Positions 37,831 to 47,278 of a stretch of DNA of 64,000 nucleotides are shown piece after piece. The notes beneath the pieces were generated by a model. It worked only from the letters and a program-made list of their open reading frames with translations, did not search any database and was not told the origin of the DNA. Both the position numbers and the translations under genes were made by a program. The stretch lies in the NCBI GenBank assembly GCA_000308255.3, contig HG326664.1, forward strand, positions 239,368 through 303,367. The letters run 5' to 3'. How positions within the stretch are numbered: the first letter of the stretch is position 1; the number at the start of each line of letters is the position of its first letter. This DNA comes from Anaerococcus pacaensis 9403502. GTDB lineage: Bacteria; Bacillota; Clostridia; Tissierellales; Peptoniphilaceae.

Positions 37831-39041
37831 ATCTCCTCCTTTATGGCTCTTGCAGCAGCGTAGGCTGTGGTAAATGCTAATTGTAAATTAAAGCCTCCAG
37901 TGAGTCCATCGATGTCAAGGACTTCACCTATGAAATATAGGCCTTCTACCGATTTCGACTCCATGGTCTTTGGATTTATCTCATCCACATCCACCCCACC
38001 TCGGGTAATGATAGCAGTATTGTATCCTCCGAGCCTATCAAATTCTAAGCTAAAGTGTTTGATAATTGATATTAGCTTTAATCTTTCTTCTTTACTGATT
38101 TGGTTGACCTTTTTATCAGGGTCTATATCCGCTCTTTTTAATATTACTGGGACTAGGGCTTGCGGAATCAAGTCTTTTATTGTATTTGCAATAGACTTGT
38201 TGGAATTTTTTTCAAATAAATCTAGTACTATCTCATCCATTTCTTCGAAAGATTCGTAAGCCAAGTCTAAGTATAAGTCCTCGACACCCTCTCCAACTAC
38301 ATATGAAGAAAGCCTAAGCACACTGGGACCTGTAATGAAATTTTTTGATATTAATTGAGCTCCATATTCATTATAAGTTTTATTTTTAGTTTTAAGATAA
38401 ATATTAGTATTTATATTTAGTGCCTTGATATTAGTAAGGTCGGTATCTTTAAAAAATATTGGCACAAGGCAAGGATATGTCTTACTTACCCTATGGCCAA
38501 AGCCATTTGCAAAACTATAGCCATCTCCGGTTGAACCGGTATTTGGATAAGAAAGTCCGCCTGTAGCTATGATTAGCTTATCAAAGTCATAGGCCTTGCT
38601 ATTAGTTTCTACTATAAAACTATTCTCTGATTTCGAAATCGATGTGACTTCCGCGTCTGTAACTAGCTTTATATTTCTATCTATAATTTCATTTTCAAAA
38701 AATCTTACCACATCAGATGCCTTTTCTGATTTGGGAAAGACCCTATCATCTTCTTGGGTCATTAGTTCTAAGCCTGAGTTTTCGAAAAAGCTCATAGTAG
38801 CGTAGTTGTCATGTTGACTCCATGAAGAATAGATAAACTTCTTATTGGTCACTATATTTACCAAAAATTCATCATAGTATTTAATATTTGTGATATTACA
38901 CCTGCCATTGCCTGTCATTAGGATTTTTTGGCCGATGGATGAATTTTTTTCAAGTATAGTCACATTGTTTTCTTTCGTTTTTACATGTATAGCAGCATAG
39001 AGCCCACTAGCCCCTGCTCCAATGATTCCTATATTTTTCAT
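37827..39041 (-). CDS. HI0933-family NAD(P)/FAD-dependent oxidoreductase
   Basis: 404-residue flavoprotein of the YhiN/HI0933 family, function not established. FAD motif GIIGAGASGLYAAI at 4-17, GNGRCNITN near 46-54 (the family signature), GGLSYPNTGSTGDGYSFA near 160-177, and a C-terminal FAD motif GLYFIGEVLDIDGLTGGFNLQLA. First gene of the set leading through cmk, plsC and ispH-rpsA. These proteins often sit next to cmk in Firmicutes, which is context, not function. Confidence 0.88.
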   Translation of the reverse strand: MKNIGIIGAGASGLYAAIHVKTKENNVTILEKNSSIGQKILMTGNGRCNITNIKYYDEFLVNIVTNKKFIYSSWSQHDNYATMSFFENSGLELMTQEDDRVFPKSEKASDVVRFFENEIIDRNIKLVTDAEVTSISKSENSFIVETNSKAYDFDKLIIATGGLSYPNTGSTGDGYSFANGFGHRVSKTYPCLVPIFFKDTDLTNIKALNINTNIYLKTKNKTYNEYGAQLISKNFITGPSVLRLSSYVVGEGVEDLYLDLAYESFEEMDEIVLDLFEKNSNKSIANTIKDLIPQALVPVILKRADIDPDKKVNQISKEERLKLISIIKHFSLEFDRLGGYNTAIITRGGVDVDEINPKTMESKSVEGLYFIGEVLDIDGLTGGFNLQLAFTTAYAAARAIKEEI

Positions 39042-39060
39042 ATTTATATAAATTTTACCA

Positions 39061-39088
39061 TAAAAAAAGGGATAGACACCTATCCCTT
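39061..39088 (-). terminator. Terminator at the end of the efp-rluB operon
   Basis: Nine-base perfect arms (39067-39075 and 39080-39088), four-base loop, overlapping the rluB stop and followed by TTTTTTT on the minus strand. Confidence 0.88.
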
Positions 39089-39775
39089 GATAAGACTTAC
39101 AAAGTCCATATCCTTTTTATCAAATGCTTCGTATTCACCTTCGGCTATTTCGCCTAATTCTATAGCACCGATTTTTATTCTTTGAAGGTCGATGACAGAA
39201 GAGCCCAAGACATCAAACATTCTTCTAATTTGCCTATTATAACCCTGCCAAATCTTAACCAAATATGTTGCATCTGATATTTCTCTAATGATAGCCTTCC
39301 TAGATATTTCATCATTTCCTATATCGAGTTCACCCTCAAAGGCTTGCATTTTATCATAACTCAGAGCTTTATCTACTTTTACAATATATTCTTTAGATAT
39401 CCCATTAGATGGATGGGTAAGCTCATTGGTAAAGTCGCCATCGTTGGTTATAATGAGGAGGCCTCGGCTATCCTTATCAAGCCTACCTGCGGCGAAAAAT
39501 TTTTGTTCTATATCGATTAGATTGTTTAGATCAAGCTCATTGTGAGGGTCGAAATTACTTGTTACGTAGCCCACTGGCTTATTGAGTTTATAATAAAAAA
39601 ACTGATCTATAGATAATATCTCACCGTCAATCTCAACCACATCATCATCGGCTACATCATAGCCCATTTGTGTCATGACTTCGCCGTTTACTCTTACCTT
39701 GCCTGCTGCAATTAGATCATCGGCCTTGCGGCGAGATGTGTAGCCAGATTTAGCTATAAATTTATTAATCCTCAT
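39080..39775 (-). CDS. rluB: Ribosomal large-subunit pseudouridine synthase B-like
   Basis: RsuA/RluB-family enzyme that modifies 23S (or 16S) rRNA. An N-terminal S4 domain (MRINKFIAKSGYTSRRKADDLIA begins it) is followed by GRLDKDSRGLLIITNDG with the catalytic aspartate, and the C-terminal YNRQIRRMFDVLG. The open frame extends upstream inside scpB, but the S4 start and family length of about 230 put the start at 39775 (an ATG at 39787 is also possible). Last gene of a long operon that includes scpA and scpB. Confidence 0.92.
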   Translation of the reverse strand: MRINKFIAKSGYTSRRKADDLIAAGKVRVNGEVMTQMGYDVADDDVVEIDGEILSIDQFFYYKLNKPVGYVTSNFDPHNELDLNNLIDIEQKFFAAGRLDKDSRGLLIITNDGDFTNELTHPSNGISKEYIVKVDKALSYDKMQAFEGELDIGNDEISRKAIIREISDATYLVKIWQGYNRQIRRMFDVLGSSVIDLQRIKIGAIELGEIAEGEYEAFDKKDMDFVSLIKG

Positions 39776-40298
39776 AGGCTTCTTCATCCATTTCTTTGAT
39801 TTCAGGAAGTTCTGATAAATCAGATATATCAAAATATTGTAAAAATAAATTGGTAGTGACATAGATAATTGGTTTTCCAATCTTATCTAGCCTTCCATTT
39901 TCACGTATCAAGCCTCTTTCTACTAAGTTATCAATGGTAGTAGCAGAGCTGACCCCACGAATCTTATCCACTTCTGCACGGGTGATGGGTTGCTTGTAAG
40001 CTATAATCGATAGGGTCTCAAGGGCTGATGATGTGAGCCTTTTTGGTGTGCTTGTTACTAGTTTTTCAAAATATTTGTCATGGCTTGCCCTAGTTACAAA
40101 TTGAAAGCTCGTATCAAATTTTTTGACAATCAAGCCACTTAGAGCCTCATCTCTTTCTTTAATTATTTGACTTAGGGCCTCTGCTATTTCTTTTTTACTC
40201 GCATCAGTGATAATCTCTGCAAGGGTTGCTATATCTATTGGTTCGCCCCAGATATACATGACCTCCTCGATGAGGCCTTTTAGGTAAGAAATGTCCAT
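39765..40298 (-). CDS. scpB: Segregation and condensation protein ScpB
   Basis: Winged-helix partner of ScpA in the SMC condensin complex. 177 residues with the N-terminal KGLIEEVMYIWGEPI, FVTRASHDKYFEKL and the strongly conserved LSSALETLSIIAYKQPITRAEVD-like stretch (about 88-112), then GVSS and NLVERGLI. Starts on the stop of scpA (TAATG). Confidence 0.95.
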   Translation of the reverse strand: MDISYLKGLIEEVMYIWGEPIDIATLAEIITDASKKEIAEALSQIIKERDEALSGLIVKKFDTSFQFVTRASHDKYFEKLVTSTPKRLTSSALETLSIIAYKQPITRAEVDKIRGVSSATTIDNLVERGLIRENGRLDKIGKPIIYVTTNLFLQYFDISDLSELPEIKEMDEEAYED

Positions 40299-40990
40299 TA
40301 TTTTCTCTTTCTAATGTGAAACTTGTTGCCTTCTTTTTGCTCTAAATATATTTCTTTTAGCTTAAATAGTTCAAGGAGGGCCAAGAAACTTGCGATGCAT
40401 TCGGATTTTGAGTGAAGATTATTTATAATGAGATCTAGCCTTAGGTCATCTCGGATTTCTAGGGCCTTCCTATAATTAGTCAGATAATCATTGACATCCG
40501 GCATCCTAAGTTTTTCTATCACATCTGGCTTTTTGGGTTTTTCATTGAGTCTTAGCATGACTTTTTCAAATTGCGCAGCAAGTATTGCCACATCTTTTGA
40601 AATAATCTCATCCTCTCCCTCAAACTTTGACAGGTCCTCGGCGTATTTGGAATGAATCTTTCTAGCCTCATCCTCTAGCGCCTTGAGGTCGTCTTGGACT
40701 GATTTGATTTTTTTATATTCCAAGAGATAGGCTATGAAATCCTCTTCGGTATCATCAGTTTCTTCTTTGGGTAAGAGCTTTGAAGACTTGATATTTAATA
40801 GAACTGCTGCGATATAAATAAAGCTAGATAGGTCATCTATCTCTGGGTCTAGTTTAGCTATTTCTTCCAAATATGAATTTGTAAGCTCTCCTAGATTTAT
40901 ATCGTATATATCAATCTTATCTCGCTCTATTAGATTTAATAACAAATCAAAAGGGCCCTTAAAGCCCTCTAGTTCAACATATGTTTGCAT
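40298..40990 (-). CDS. scpA: Segregation and condensation protein ScpA
   Basis: Kleisin subunit that links SMC heads. 230 residues starting with the conserved FKGPFDLLLNLIERDKIDIYDI (about 9-30), an acidic middle (EETDDTEEDF) and a C-terminal winged helix (FLALLELFKLKEIYLEQ). Three bases after the Nudix gene. Confidence 0.95.
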   Translation of the reverse strand: MQTYVELEGFKGPFDLLLNLIERDKIDIYDINLGELTNSYLEEIAKLDPEIDDLSSFIYIAAVLLNIKSSKLLPKEETDDTEEDFIAYLLEYKKIKSVQDDLKALEDEARKIHSKYAEDLSKFEGEDEIISKDVAILAAQFEKVMLRLNEKPKKPDVIEKLRMPDVNDYLTNYRKALEIRDDLRLDLIINNLHSKSECIASFLALLELFKLKEIYLEQKEGNKFHIRKRK

Positions 40991-40993
40991 TTA

Positions 40994-41545
40994 TTATTTG
41001 TTTGCTAACTTTTGGTTTATTGCGTATTGGATAGCAATAATTGTCTTTGCATCAGTTATCTCACCATTTTGGACCATATCGTATAGGTCATCAATAGGGT
41101 AAGACTGAGCCTCCACATTCTCATCTTCATCTTGGTCAAGTCTATGTTCTACTAAATTGCGAGCTACAAAGAATGATAGCTTGTCATTGGTAAAACCTGG
41201 AGATGAGTACATGTTAAATAAGAATTCTATCTCTTCTGGATAGTAGCCCACCTCTTCTTGGAGCTCGCGGCGGGCAGTTTCTACTGGGACTTCGTTGCTG
41301 TCTACTAGGCCTGCTGGGATCTCTAAGGTTACTTTATCTATAGCTATTCTATATTGACTTACTAGCCATAACCTGTCATCGCCATCATAAGCTATGATGC
41401 CCACGCCCTTATTGTGGTCAACTATTTCTCTCTTTGAGTATTTCTTGTCATGAAGTTCAACTGTATCTACTTTTAGATTTAGGATTTTACCTTCATAGAT
41501 TATATCTGACTTAATGGTTTTTTCGTAAAATTTATCTTCGCTCAT
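40994..41545 (-). CDS. Nudix hydrolase, ADP-ribose pyrophosphatase-like
   Basis: 183 residues with the Nudix box between about 84 and 108 (RRELQEEVGYYPEE carrying REx2EExG) and the upstream EIPAGLVD typical of ADP-ribose/ADP-sugar pyrophosphatases of the NudF type, including the SPGFTNDKLSFF stretch after the box. Likely cleaves ADP-ribose to AMP and ribose 5-phosphate. Overlaps recN by 14 bases. Confidence 0.92.
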   Translation of the reverse strand: MSEDKFYEKTIKSDIIYEGKILNLKVDTVELHDKKYSKREIVDHNKGVGIIAYDGDDRLWLVSQYRIAIDKVTLEIPAGLVDSNEVPVETARRELQEEVGYYPEEIEFLFNMYSSPGFTNDKLSFFVARNLVEHRLDQDEDENVEAQSYPIDDLYDMVQNGEITDAKTIIAIQYAINQKLANK

Positions 41546-43232
41546 CTTTTAACTCCTCTGCCATAGCAAGCATTTCGCTTGCAGAATTTTTGGTAATATC
41601 GGTTATATTCACCCCACCTATGAGCCTTGCTATCTCATTTGTTCTTTCATCTCCAGTGATTTTTTTAGTAGATGATATAGTATGCTCGCCCACATCTTCT
41701 TTGGTGATTAGGATGTGATTGTCAGCAAGCGATGCTATTTGAGGCAAGTGGCTAATGGATATAACTTGTCGTTTTTTCGATAAGTCCAGAATCTTCTCCC
41801 CAACTATTTGGGCAGTTCTACCGGAAATACCAGTGTCTATTTCATCAAATATCATAGTATCTACATTGTCGTAGTCTGCAAATATTTCCTTAAAGGCTAA
41901 CATGATACGGGATTTTTCACCACCTGATGCTGTGGATGATAGTGGCTTTAGGTCTTCGCCCTTATTTGTTTTTATCAAAAACTCCACTTCATCTAGGCCT
42001 GTAGTATCAATCGCCTCTTTTTTATCAAATTCTATTTTAAATCTACCATTTTTGATATTTAAATCTCTTATAGAAGCATTTATTTTTTCTTCTAAGACTT
42101 TACTCTTTTTAAGGCGAATGTCATGTAAGGCATCAGCCGCTTCATCAAGTTTCTTATCAATATCAGCAAGTATGACATCTAGATTTGCCCTTAAGTCTTC
42201 TATTTCATCTAGCTCTTTGATTCTAGCTGCAATAGTGTCATAGTATTCGATAATTTCTGCAATACTTGCCCCATATTTTCTTTTGAGATTAAATATATGG
42301 CTCATAAGGTCTTCTAGTTCCTGGGCTCTTTCAGGATCGCCTATGAGGGTCTCTTCATGTATGTCCATATCAGAATATATGTCATTTATTTCATCATTGA
42401 TAGCAGAGAGCCTATCATAAAATTCACTCACCTTTGGATCCATATCGGTAAAGCTTGCTATCTCACTTAAACTTGCTGCAAGCATTTGTGACACAGAGCT
42501 TATATCATAGTCACTGGTATCAAGTATATTTTTAGCAGTAGCCACAGCTTCCCTAAGCTCTGTAATGTTATTTAGTCTTTTATATTCCTCATCGAGCTCA
42601 TCTTCATTTATGGAAAATAAATCGATCGACTCTATTTCTGCTATCTGGTATTTGATAAGGTCGCGCTCACGGGTGATTTCTTCGTCAGTTAAATCTAGAT
42701 TTTCGTATTTTAAGAGATAATCTCTTTTTTTATTAACGAGCTCTTTGATTTCCCTTCGCAAATCTTTTGTGAGATTGTCATTTGAATAATTGTCTATAAG
42801 GTAGATATAATTGGCCTTGTTCATAAAGGCATTGGAGTCGCCTTGATTGTAGATATCTATTAATATTGGAGATATCTCGCGGAGGATAGTGAGATTGCTT
42901 ACTCTACCATTTATCCTAAGGGTCGATGATTTGTCAGTAATGGTTCTAGTCACTATTAGCTTATCATCATCCTCATCAAAATCTATATTGTTATTTTCTA
43001 GAATTTTCTTATTCCTATCATCAATCTCAAAGACACCTTCAATGATAGTCTGGTCTTTGAAACTACCGAGGATATCCTTGTTGGCTTTTTTTCCTAATAA
43101 TAAATTGATGGCTTCAAGTATCAAGGATTTGCCAGAACCGGTCTCTCCTGTAAGCACGTTAAAGCCATCTTCAAATATAATATGATTCCTTTTTATAATT
43201 ACAAAATTATCTATAAAAAGCTCAGCAAGCAT
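41532..43232 (-). CDS. recN: DNA repair protein RecN
   Basis: SMC-like ATPase of double-strand break repair. 566 residues: Walker A TGETGSGKSLILEA near 28-41, long coiled-coil arms (about 155-360), signature SSTASGGEKSRIMLAF near 435-450, Walker B MIFDEIDTGISG and the switch histidine in VISISHLPQIA. Its ATG shares a base with the argR stop; argR-recN is a standard Firmicutes pair. Confidence 0.96.
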   Translation of the reverse strand: MLAELFIDNFVIIKRNHIIFEDGFNVLTGETGSGKSLILEAINLLLGKKANKDILGSFKDQTIIEGVFEIDDRNKKILENNNIDFDEDDDKLIVTRTITDKSSTLRINGRVSNLTILREISPILIDIYNQGDSNAFMNKANYIYLIDNYSNDNLTKDLRREIKELVNKKRDYLLKYENLDLTDEEITRERDLIKYQIAEIESIDLFSINEDELDEEYKRLNNITELREAVATAKNILDTSDYDISSVSQMLAASLSEIASFTDMDPKVSEFYDRLSAINDEINDIYSDMDIHEETLIGDPERAQELEDLMSHIFNLKRKYGASIAEIIEYYDTIAARIKELDEIEDLRANLDVILADIDKKLDEAADALHDIRLKKSKVLEEKINASIRDLNIKNGRFKIEFDKKEAIDTTGLDEVEFLIKTNKGEDLKPLSSTASGGEKSRIMLAFKEIFADYDNVDTMIFDEIDTGISGRTAQIVGEKILDLSKKRQVISISHLPQIASLADNHILITKEDVGEHTISSTKKITGDERTNEIARLIGGVNITDITKNSASEMLAMAEELKDERR

Positions 43233-43684
43233 TATCTAACCATATCCCTAAGTTCTTCAATGAGTTCATCAAGACTTTCATCTTGTTTTGGAGTGATAAA
43301 TATAGTATCTATCCCTGTTACAATCCCTGCTATTTTTTCAAGCTTTGCATTTGTGATATATTGACCGCATACTGTTGCACAATAAGAAATGGTCTTTATA
43401 ACACAAAGGCCAGAAGCTTTTTCTACTGAAAGTACAGATTCCTTAAAAATCTTCTCCATACGTTCATTAAGTGTATCATACACAGTGTCGACTACTGTAT
43501 ATTTGTACTCATAATCGTCAGTTTGGACCTTAGATATCCTAAGCTCCTTAATATCACGAGATATGGTAGCTTGGGTCGCATCTACCCCGTGGTCACGCAG
43601 CATCTGCGATAGTTGACTTTGAGTTTTTACTTCGTTGTTTTGTATAATATCGAGAATTAGTCTTTGTCTGGTGTATTTTTTCAT
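43232..43684 (-). CDS. argR: Arginine repressor ArgR
   Basis: Arginine-sensing hexameric regulator. 150 residues with N-terminal winged helix (TQSQLSQMLRDHG, ATQATISRDIKELRI) and a C-terminal arginine-binding/oligomerisation domain (about 75-150), with CATVCGQYITNAKLEKIAGIVTGIDTIF-type core. No arginine genes are in the window; no ARG-box pair was recognised. Confidence 0.94.
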   Translation of the reverse strand: MKKYTRQRLILDIIQNNEVKTQSQLSQMLRDHGVDATQATISRDIKELRISKVQTDDYEYKYTVVDTVYDTLNERMEKIFKESVLSVEKASGLCVIKTISYCATVCGQYITNAKLEKIAGIVTGIDTIFITPKQDESLDELIEELRDMVR

Positions 43685-43692
43685 AATTCTTC

Positions 43693-44520
43693 CTATTGCT
43701 TTCTATTGGTCAGGTAGTCTATTATGTATAAAAGAAAATCGTTATCAGCCATAGCACTTATATTTTTCCTGGCATCGTCATTGCACTTATCTAAAAGATT
43801 CATAGCTGTAGGTCTATTTGTGACATTTAAGATATTTAACTCATCTCCGTAGGACTCTTCCAATAGGTCATCTTGGATTTGAAAGGCTAGGCCTAGATTT
43901 TCGGCAAAGTCTTCTAATGCCTTTAAAGTATCCTCACCGGCACCCGCTACAAAAGCCGCACCCACTACCGCTGCCCTAAATAAGGCTGCTGTTTTTTTGC
44001 TATAAACGTCAAATACATAAGATAAATCAACTACTTTCGGTTGATTGAGGTCTAGGACCTGGCCATCTATCATCCCTTCGTGGCCTGCTGCTCTAAATAG
44101 ATATTCGCTAGCTTTAAGATACTTACTATTTCTAAGAGATAAAGCAAATAGTAGCCTTGCTGCCTCGTTTAAAAGTGCATCTCCTGTGAGTATCCCAATA
44201 TCCTCGCCATATTTGGCATGCACTGTAGGCTTACCCCTACGCATCTGATCATTATCCATAGCAGGTAGGTCATCGTGAACTAGTGAATAAGCATGAATCA
44301 TCTCGATTGCTAGGGCAAATAAGATATCATCTTCACTTATATCTTTATCAAGCATCCTAAGGGTTTCAAAGTAAAGCGTGGCTCTGATTCGTTTGCCAGA
44401 ATCTGTGGCATAGACCATGGGCTCTATGAGTTTAAAATCTCCCTTAAAGTAAGAAGCAAAGGCCCTATCACAAATCATTTTATTTTCATCAAGTCTAAGT
44501 ATAAATAGGTCTTTATTCAT
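43693..44520 (-). CDS. ispA: Polyprenyl synthetase (farnesyl diphosphate synthase-like)
   Basis: Chain-elongating prenyltransferase. 275 residues with the first aspartate-rich motif HDDLPAMDNDQMRRGKPTVH near 78-97 and a second region FQIQDDLLEESYGDE (aspartate-rich, one position changed from the usual DDxxD to DDLLE). GKRIRATL near residue 45 binds diphosphate. Length is slightly short against 290-300 for IspA. Sits between xseB and argR, as in other Firmicutes. Confidence 0.93.
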   Translation of the reverse strand: MNKDLFILRLDENKMICDRAFASYFKGDFKLIEPMVYATDSGKRIRATLYFETLRMLDKDISEDDILFALAIEMIHAYSLVHDDLPAMDNDQMRRGKPTVHAKYGEDIGILTGDALLNEAARLLFALSLRNSKYLKASEYLFRAAGHEGMIDGQVLDLNQPKVVDLSYVFDVYSKKTAALFRAAVVGAAFVAGAGEDTLKALEDFAENLGLAFQIQDDLLEESYGDELNILNVTNRPTAMNLLDKCNDDARKNISAMADNDFLLYIIDYLTNRKQ

Positions 44521-44698
44521 CTTTACCTATCACTTCGACCTTGGCCCTATAGTCATCGAGCTGATTTTTTAGTTCCTTGTAAAGGGCTGTGGCTTCCTCG
44601 TAAATCTTGATGGACTCATCTAGGTTTTCCTTGTTATCTTCAAGGTCCACTAGCAATTCTTCTATTTTTTTATAATTTTCTTCAAATGTCTTATCCAT
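44513..44698 (-). CDS. xseB: Exodeoxyribonuclease VII small subunit
   Basis: 61-residue helical protein with FEENYKKIEELLVDLEDNKENLDES, the family signature, ending in an acidic coil. Overlaps xseA and ispA by 8 bases each. Confidence 0.92.
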   Translation of the reverse strand: MDKTFEENYKKIEELLVDLEDNKENLDESIKIYEEATALYKELKNQLDDYRAKVEVIGKDE

Positions 44699-45878
44699 CG
44701 ATAATACGCGCCCTTACCCTTCCATCACTAAATACTATGTCTATCTCATCGTCAGCCCTAAGGCTGTGTTTTGAATAGATATTTTTATCATTTAAGTCTT
44801 TTATGACTATATTTTGCTTTCTATTTTCTATTAAGAGTTCGATAGAATTTAATTTAGACTCTAGTAGATTAAGTTTATTAGCCTTAAAGCTTATGCTATC
44901 TGCCATAGCCCTATCTAATGTCTTTTTGATTATCTCAAGGTCTTTATAAGCAAGATCTACACTTCTCCTAGGATTATAAGCCCTAATCTGATTACTAATT
45001 AGATTAAGTTTAAGCTCTTTTATAGCAATCTGACTAATAATTATCTCATTCATTTTGGCTAGAGTCTCACGCATTTGTCTTTCTATATTAGCATAATTTC
45101 TTATGATATAAGACCCCGCCTCAGTAGGCGTTTGCAAAGACAAATCAGCTACAAGGTCAATAAGTGTATTATCAATTTTATGGCCAATTGCTGCTATAAT
45201 CGGGGTGTCTGACCTATAGACAGCTTCTATTATGTCTTTATCATTAAAGGTAGATAAATCTTCTGTAGACCCTCCACCACGAGTGATGACTATCACATCA
45301 AGACCTCTTTTATCAAGCGCATCTATAGCATCCACTACCATAGCAGATGACTCTGCACCCTGAACTTTTACGGGATAAAGGCTTACCTTGATATCATTTG
45401 GAATTTGATTGACTACCGAGATAAAGTCTATAACCGCAGCCCCATCTTTTGATGTAATGAGGCCGACATTTTTTGGTAAATCGTCAATAGATTTTTTATT
45501 AGACTCATCAAAGTAGCCCTTTTTTCTAAAATCTTCCTTCATTTTCATAAAGGCAAGATAAGCTTCAGATAGGCCCTTTTCTGCCACTTCATTTACCGCT
45601 ATCACTATCCTAGATGAATAGTTATTATAAGAGCAAGTTCCTTTGACGTATACCTCTAATCCCTCATCGATCTTAAAGTCTATATCCTTATCATCGACAT
45701 AATATATAGCACAGTCGATAATGTCTGTCCCCTCTTTTAGGGAGAAATATAGGTGGTCGTTGTTGCGTCTAATATTTGCAAGTTCACCAGCTATATGGAC
45801 TCTAGATAGAATCGGATCGTGTCTAATATTTGTCTTAAAGTACTCGTTAAATTGAGATACAGTGAGAGCTTTAAGCAT
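44691..45878 (-). CDS. xseA: Exodeoxyribonuclease VII large subunit
   Basis: Catalytic subunit that degrades single-stranded DNA into oligonucleotides. 395 residues: N-terminal OB fold (VSQFNEYF...VHIAGELANIRR, HLYFSLKEG), a catalytic domain with GLITSKDGAAVIDF, TRGGGSTEDLSTFND and AIGHKIDNTLIDLVAD, and a C-terminal coiled coil. Overlaps nusB by 8 bases. Confidence 0.95.
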   Translation of the reverse strand: MLKALTVSQFNEYFKTNIRHDPILSRVHIAGELANIRRNNDHLYFSLKEGTDIIDCAIYYVDDKDIDFKIDEGLEVYVKGTCSYNNYSSRIVIAVNEVAEKGLSEAYLAFMKMKEDFRKKGYFDESNKKSIDDLPKNVGLITSKDGAAVIDFISVVNQIPNDIKVSLYPVKVQGAESSAMVVDAIDALDKRGLDVIVITRGGGSTEDLSTFNDKDIIEAVYRSDTPIIAAIGHKIDNTLIDLVADLSLQTPTEAGSYIIRNYANIERQMRETLAKMNEIIISQIAIKELKLNLISNQIRAYNPRRSVDLAYKDLEIIKKTLDRAMADSISFKANKLNLLESKLNSIELLIENRKQNIVIKDLNDKNIYSKHSLRADDEIDIVFSDGRVRARIIDG

Positions 45879-46251
45879 CTTTTCTTACTATCTTTCCTAG
45901 AATAGAATTTATTATCTGATAGTCTGATTCGTTGCCATAAGTCTTTGATAATTCTACAGCCTCGTTGATTGAGACTTGGTGAGGTATGTCTAGATAGTAA
46001 ATCTCGTTTAATGATAAAAACAATATGGCTTTGCTAACTCTAGATAGTCTCTTATATCTTTGCTTTAGCTCTTCTACGAGTCTTGCTTCGATTCTTTCAT
46101 AATTTTCATTATAAGAAATAAGTGAGTCCTTAATAAACTCATTGTCATTTAGTTCGTGATTAGCTAGTGTTTGCTCTAGATTTTCTATTTTATTTATACT
46201 ATCTTCAAAGATGAGCTTAAAAACCCAATCTCTTTCATCTGTTCTCTTCAT
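45871..46251 (-). CDS. nusB: Transcription antitermination factor NusB
   Basis: RNA-binding factor of rRNA antitermination. 126 residues, all-helical, with VFKLIFEDSI, a middle RVSKAILFLSLNEIYYLDIPHQVSINEAVELSKTYG-type core (about 75-110) and ending LGKIVRK. Its ATG overlaps the stop of the Asp23 gene (TGATG). Confidence 0.93.
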   Translation of the reverse strand: MKRTDERDWVFKLIFEDSINKIENLEQTLANHELNDNEFIKDSLISYNENYERIEARLVEELKQRYKRLSRVSKAILFLSLNEIYYLDIPHQVSINEAVELSKTYGNESDYQIINSILGKIVRKDA

Positions 46252-46580
46252 CAGATATCTAGTCTTGGTACTGTTACATTCACACGAGCTACAGGTATAC
46301 CTGTCATTGACTCGATTACTCTGATTACATTTTCTTGAACAGCCTTGACAGTTTTTCTTACATTGATATTTTTGCTAAGATTTACTGTAAGATCGATAAT
46401 TAGTTTTCCATCTACTTCTGTTATTGCGCTTTTTGGACCTTGTTGCTTTTCTAGATTAATCTTATTATCAGAATGAGTTGTTACTTGTACGCCTGATATT
46501 TCCTCGCTAGCTCGAACAGCTAGTTGGTCTAAGATTTCATTGGCAATCTTTACTTGTCCATGTCTAAAAGTATTAGCCAT
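46251..46580 (-). CDS. Asp23/Gls24-family envelope stress protein
   Basis: 109-residue member of the Asp23 family, with IANEILDQLAVRASEEISGVQV near 13-34 and a C-terminal VIRVIESMTGIPVARVNVTVPRLDI. These proteins usually form a cytoplasmic-membrane-associated layer or assist lipid or wall functions; the role here is not known. Between efp and nusB, a very common Firmicutes position. Confidence 0.88.
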   Translation of the reverse strand: MANTFRHGQVKIANEILDQLAVRASEEISGVQVTTHSDNKINLEKQQGPKSAITEVDGKLIIDLTVNLSKNINVRKTVKAVQENVIRVIESMTGIPVARVNVTVPRLDI

Positions 46581-46590
46581 CGCTCTCTCC

Positions 46591-47148
46591 TTATACTCTA
46601 GATAGGTAGTCTCCAGTTCTGGTATCTATCTTGATCGTATCGCCTTCATTTACAAATACTGGAACTTGTACAACTGCACCTGTTTCTACTGTAGCTGGTT
46701 TTGTAACGTTTGTAGCTGTATCGCCTTTGATGCCTGGTTCTGTTTCTATTACATTAAGTTCAACAAAGTTTGGAGCTTCAACGTTAAATGGTTTACCTTG
46801 GTATATTTTCATAGTCACTGTATCATTTTCACGTACATACATAATTGCTTCTTCAACTGCTTCGTATTCTAGACCAAGTTGTTCAAATGTTTCTGGGTCC
46901 ATGAAGTAGTAAAGTGTGCCATCATTGTATAAATATTGCATTTCTTTGGTAGAAATCACTGCATTTTCAAACTTATCATTTGGGTTAAATGTAACATCCT
47001 TGGTACCGCCACCCATTACTGAACGGATCTTTGCACGTACGAATGCTGCTCCCTTACCTGGTTTTACGTGCTGGAAGTCCACTACTTGATAAACGTCGTT
47101 GTCATAAACAAAGGTAACACCTTTTCTTAAATCATTTGCTGAAATCAT
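46591..47148 (-). CDS. efp: Elongation factor P
   Basis: Rescues ribosomes paused at proline runs. 185 residues, three beta-barrels: [34 protein letters not shown] domain I with the modifiable loop lysine (about residue 32), [16 protein letters not shown], and the C-terminal DYLSRV. Strong AGGAGG site. First gene of the long operon ending at rluB. Confidence 0.96.
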   Translation of the reverse strand: MISANDLRKGVTFVYDNDVYQVVDFQHVKPGKGAAFVRAKIRSVMGGGTKDVTFNPNDKFENAVISTKEMQYLYNDGTLYYFMDPETFEQLGLEYEAVEEAIMYVRENDTVTMKIYQGKPFNVEAPNFVELNVIETEPGIKGDTATNVTKPATVETGAVVQVPVFVNEGDTIKIDTRTGDYLSRV

Positions 47149-47174
47149 AATTCCTCCTAAGTATTTCTTACATT

Positions 47175-47204
47175 ATTATACCATATCGTGAATTTTATTG
47201 ACAA
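47175..47204 (-). promoter_or_regulatory. Predicted promoter of the efp operon with an overlapping dyad
   Basis: On the minus strand TTGTCA (47199-47204), an 18-base spacer and TATAAT (47175-47180) with TGG before it. The -35 lies in one arm of a perfect inverted repeat TTGACAA (47198-47204) and TTGTCAA (47222-47228) with a 17-base centre, between the divergent efp and tmcAL genes. Confidence 0.6.
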
Positions 47205-47278
47205 ACAAAATTGGCTTAATATTGTCAATTTACTTAAAATATACCCTTAATTATTCACATATTGGGTATAAATACTCC

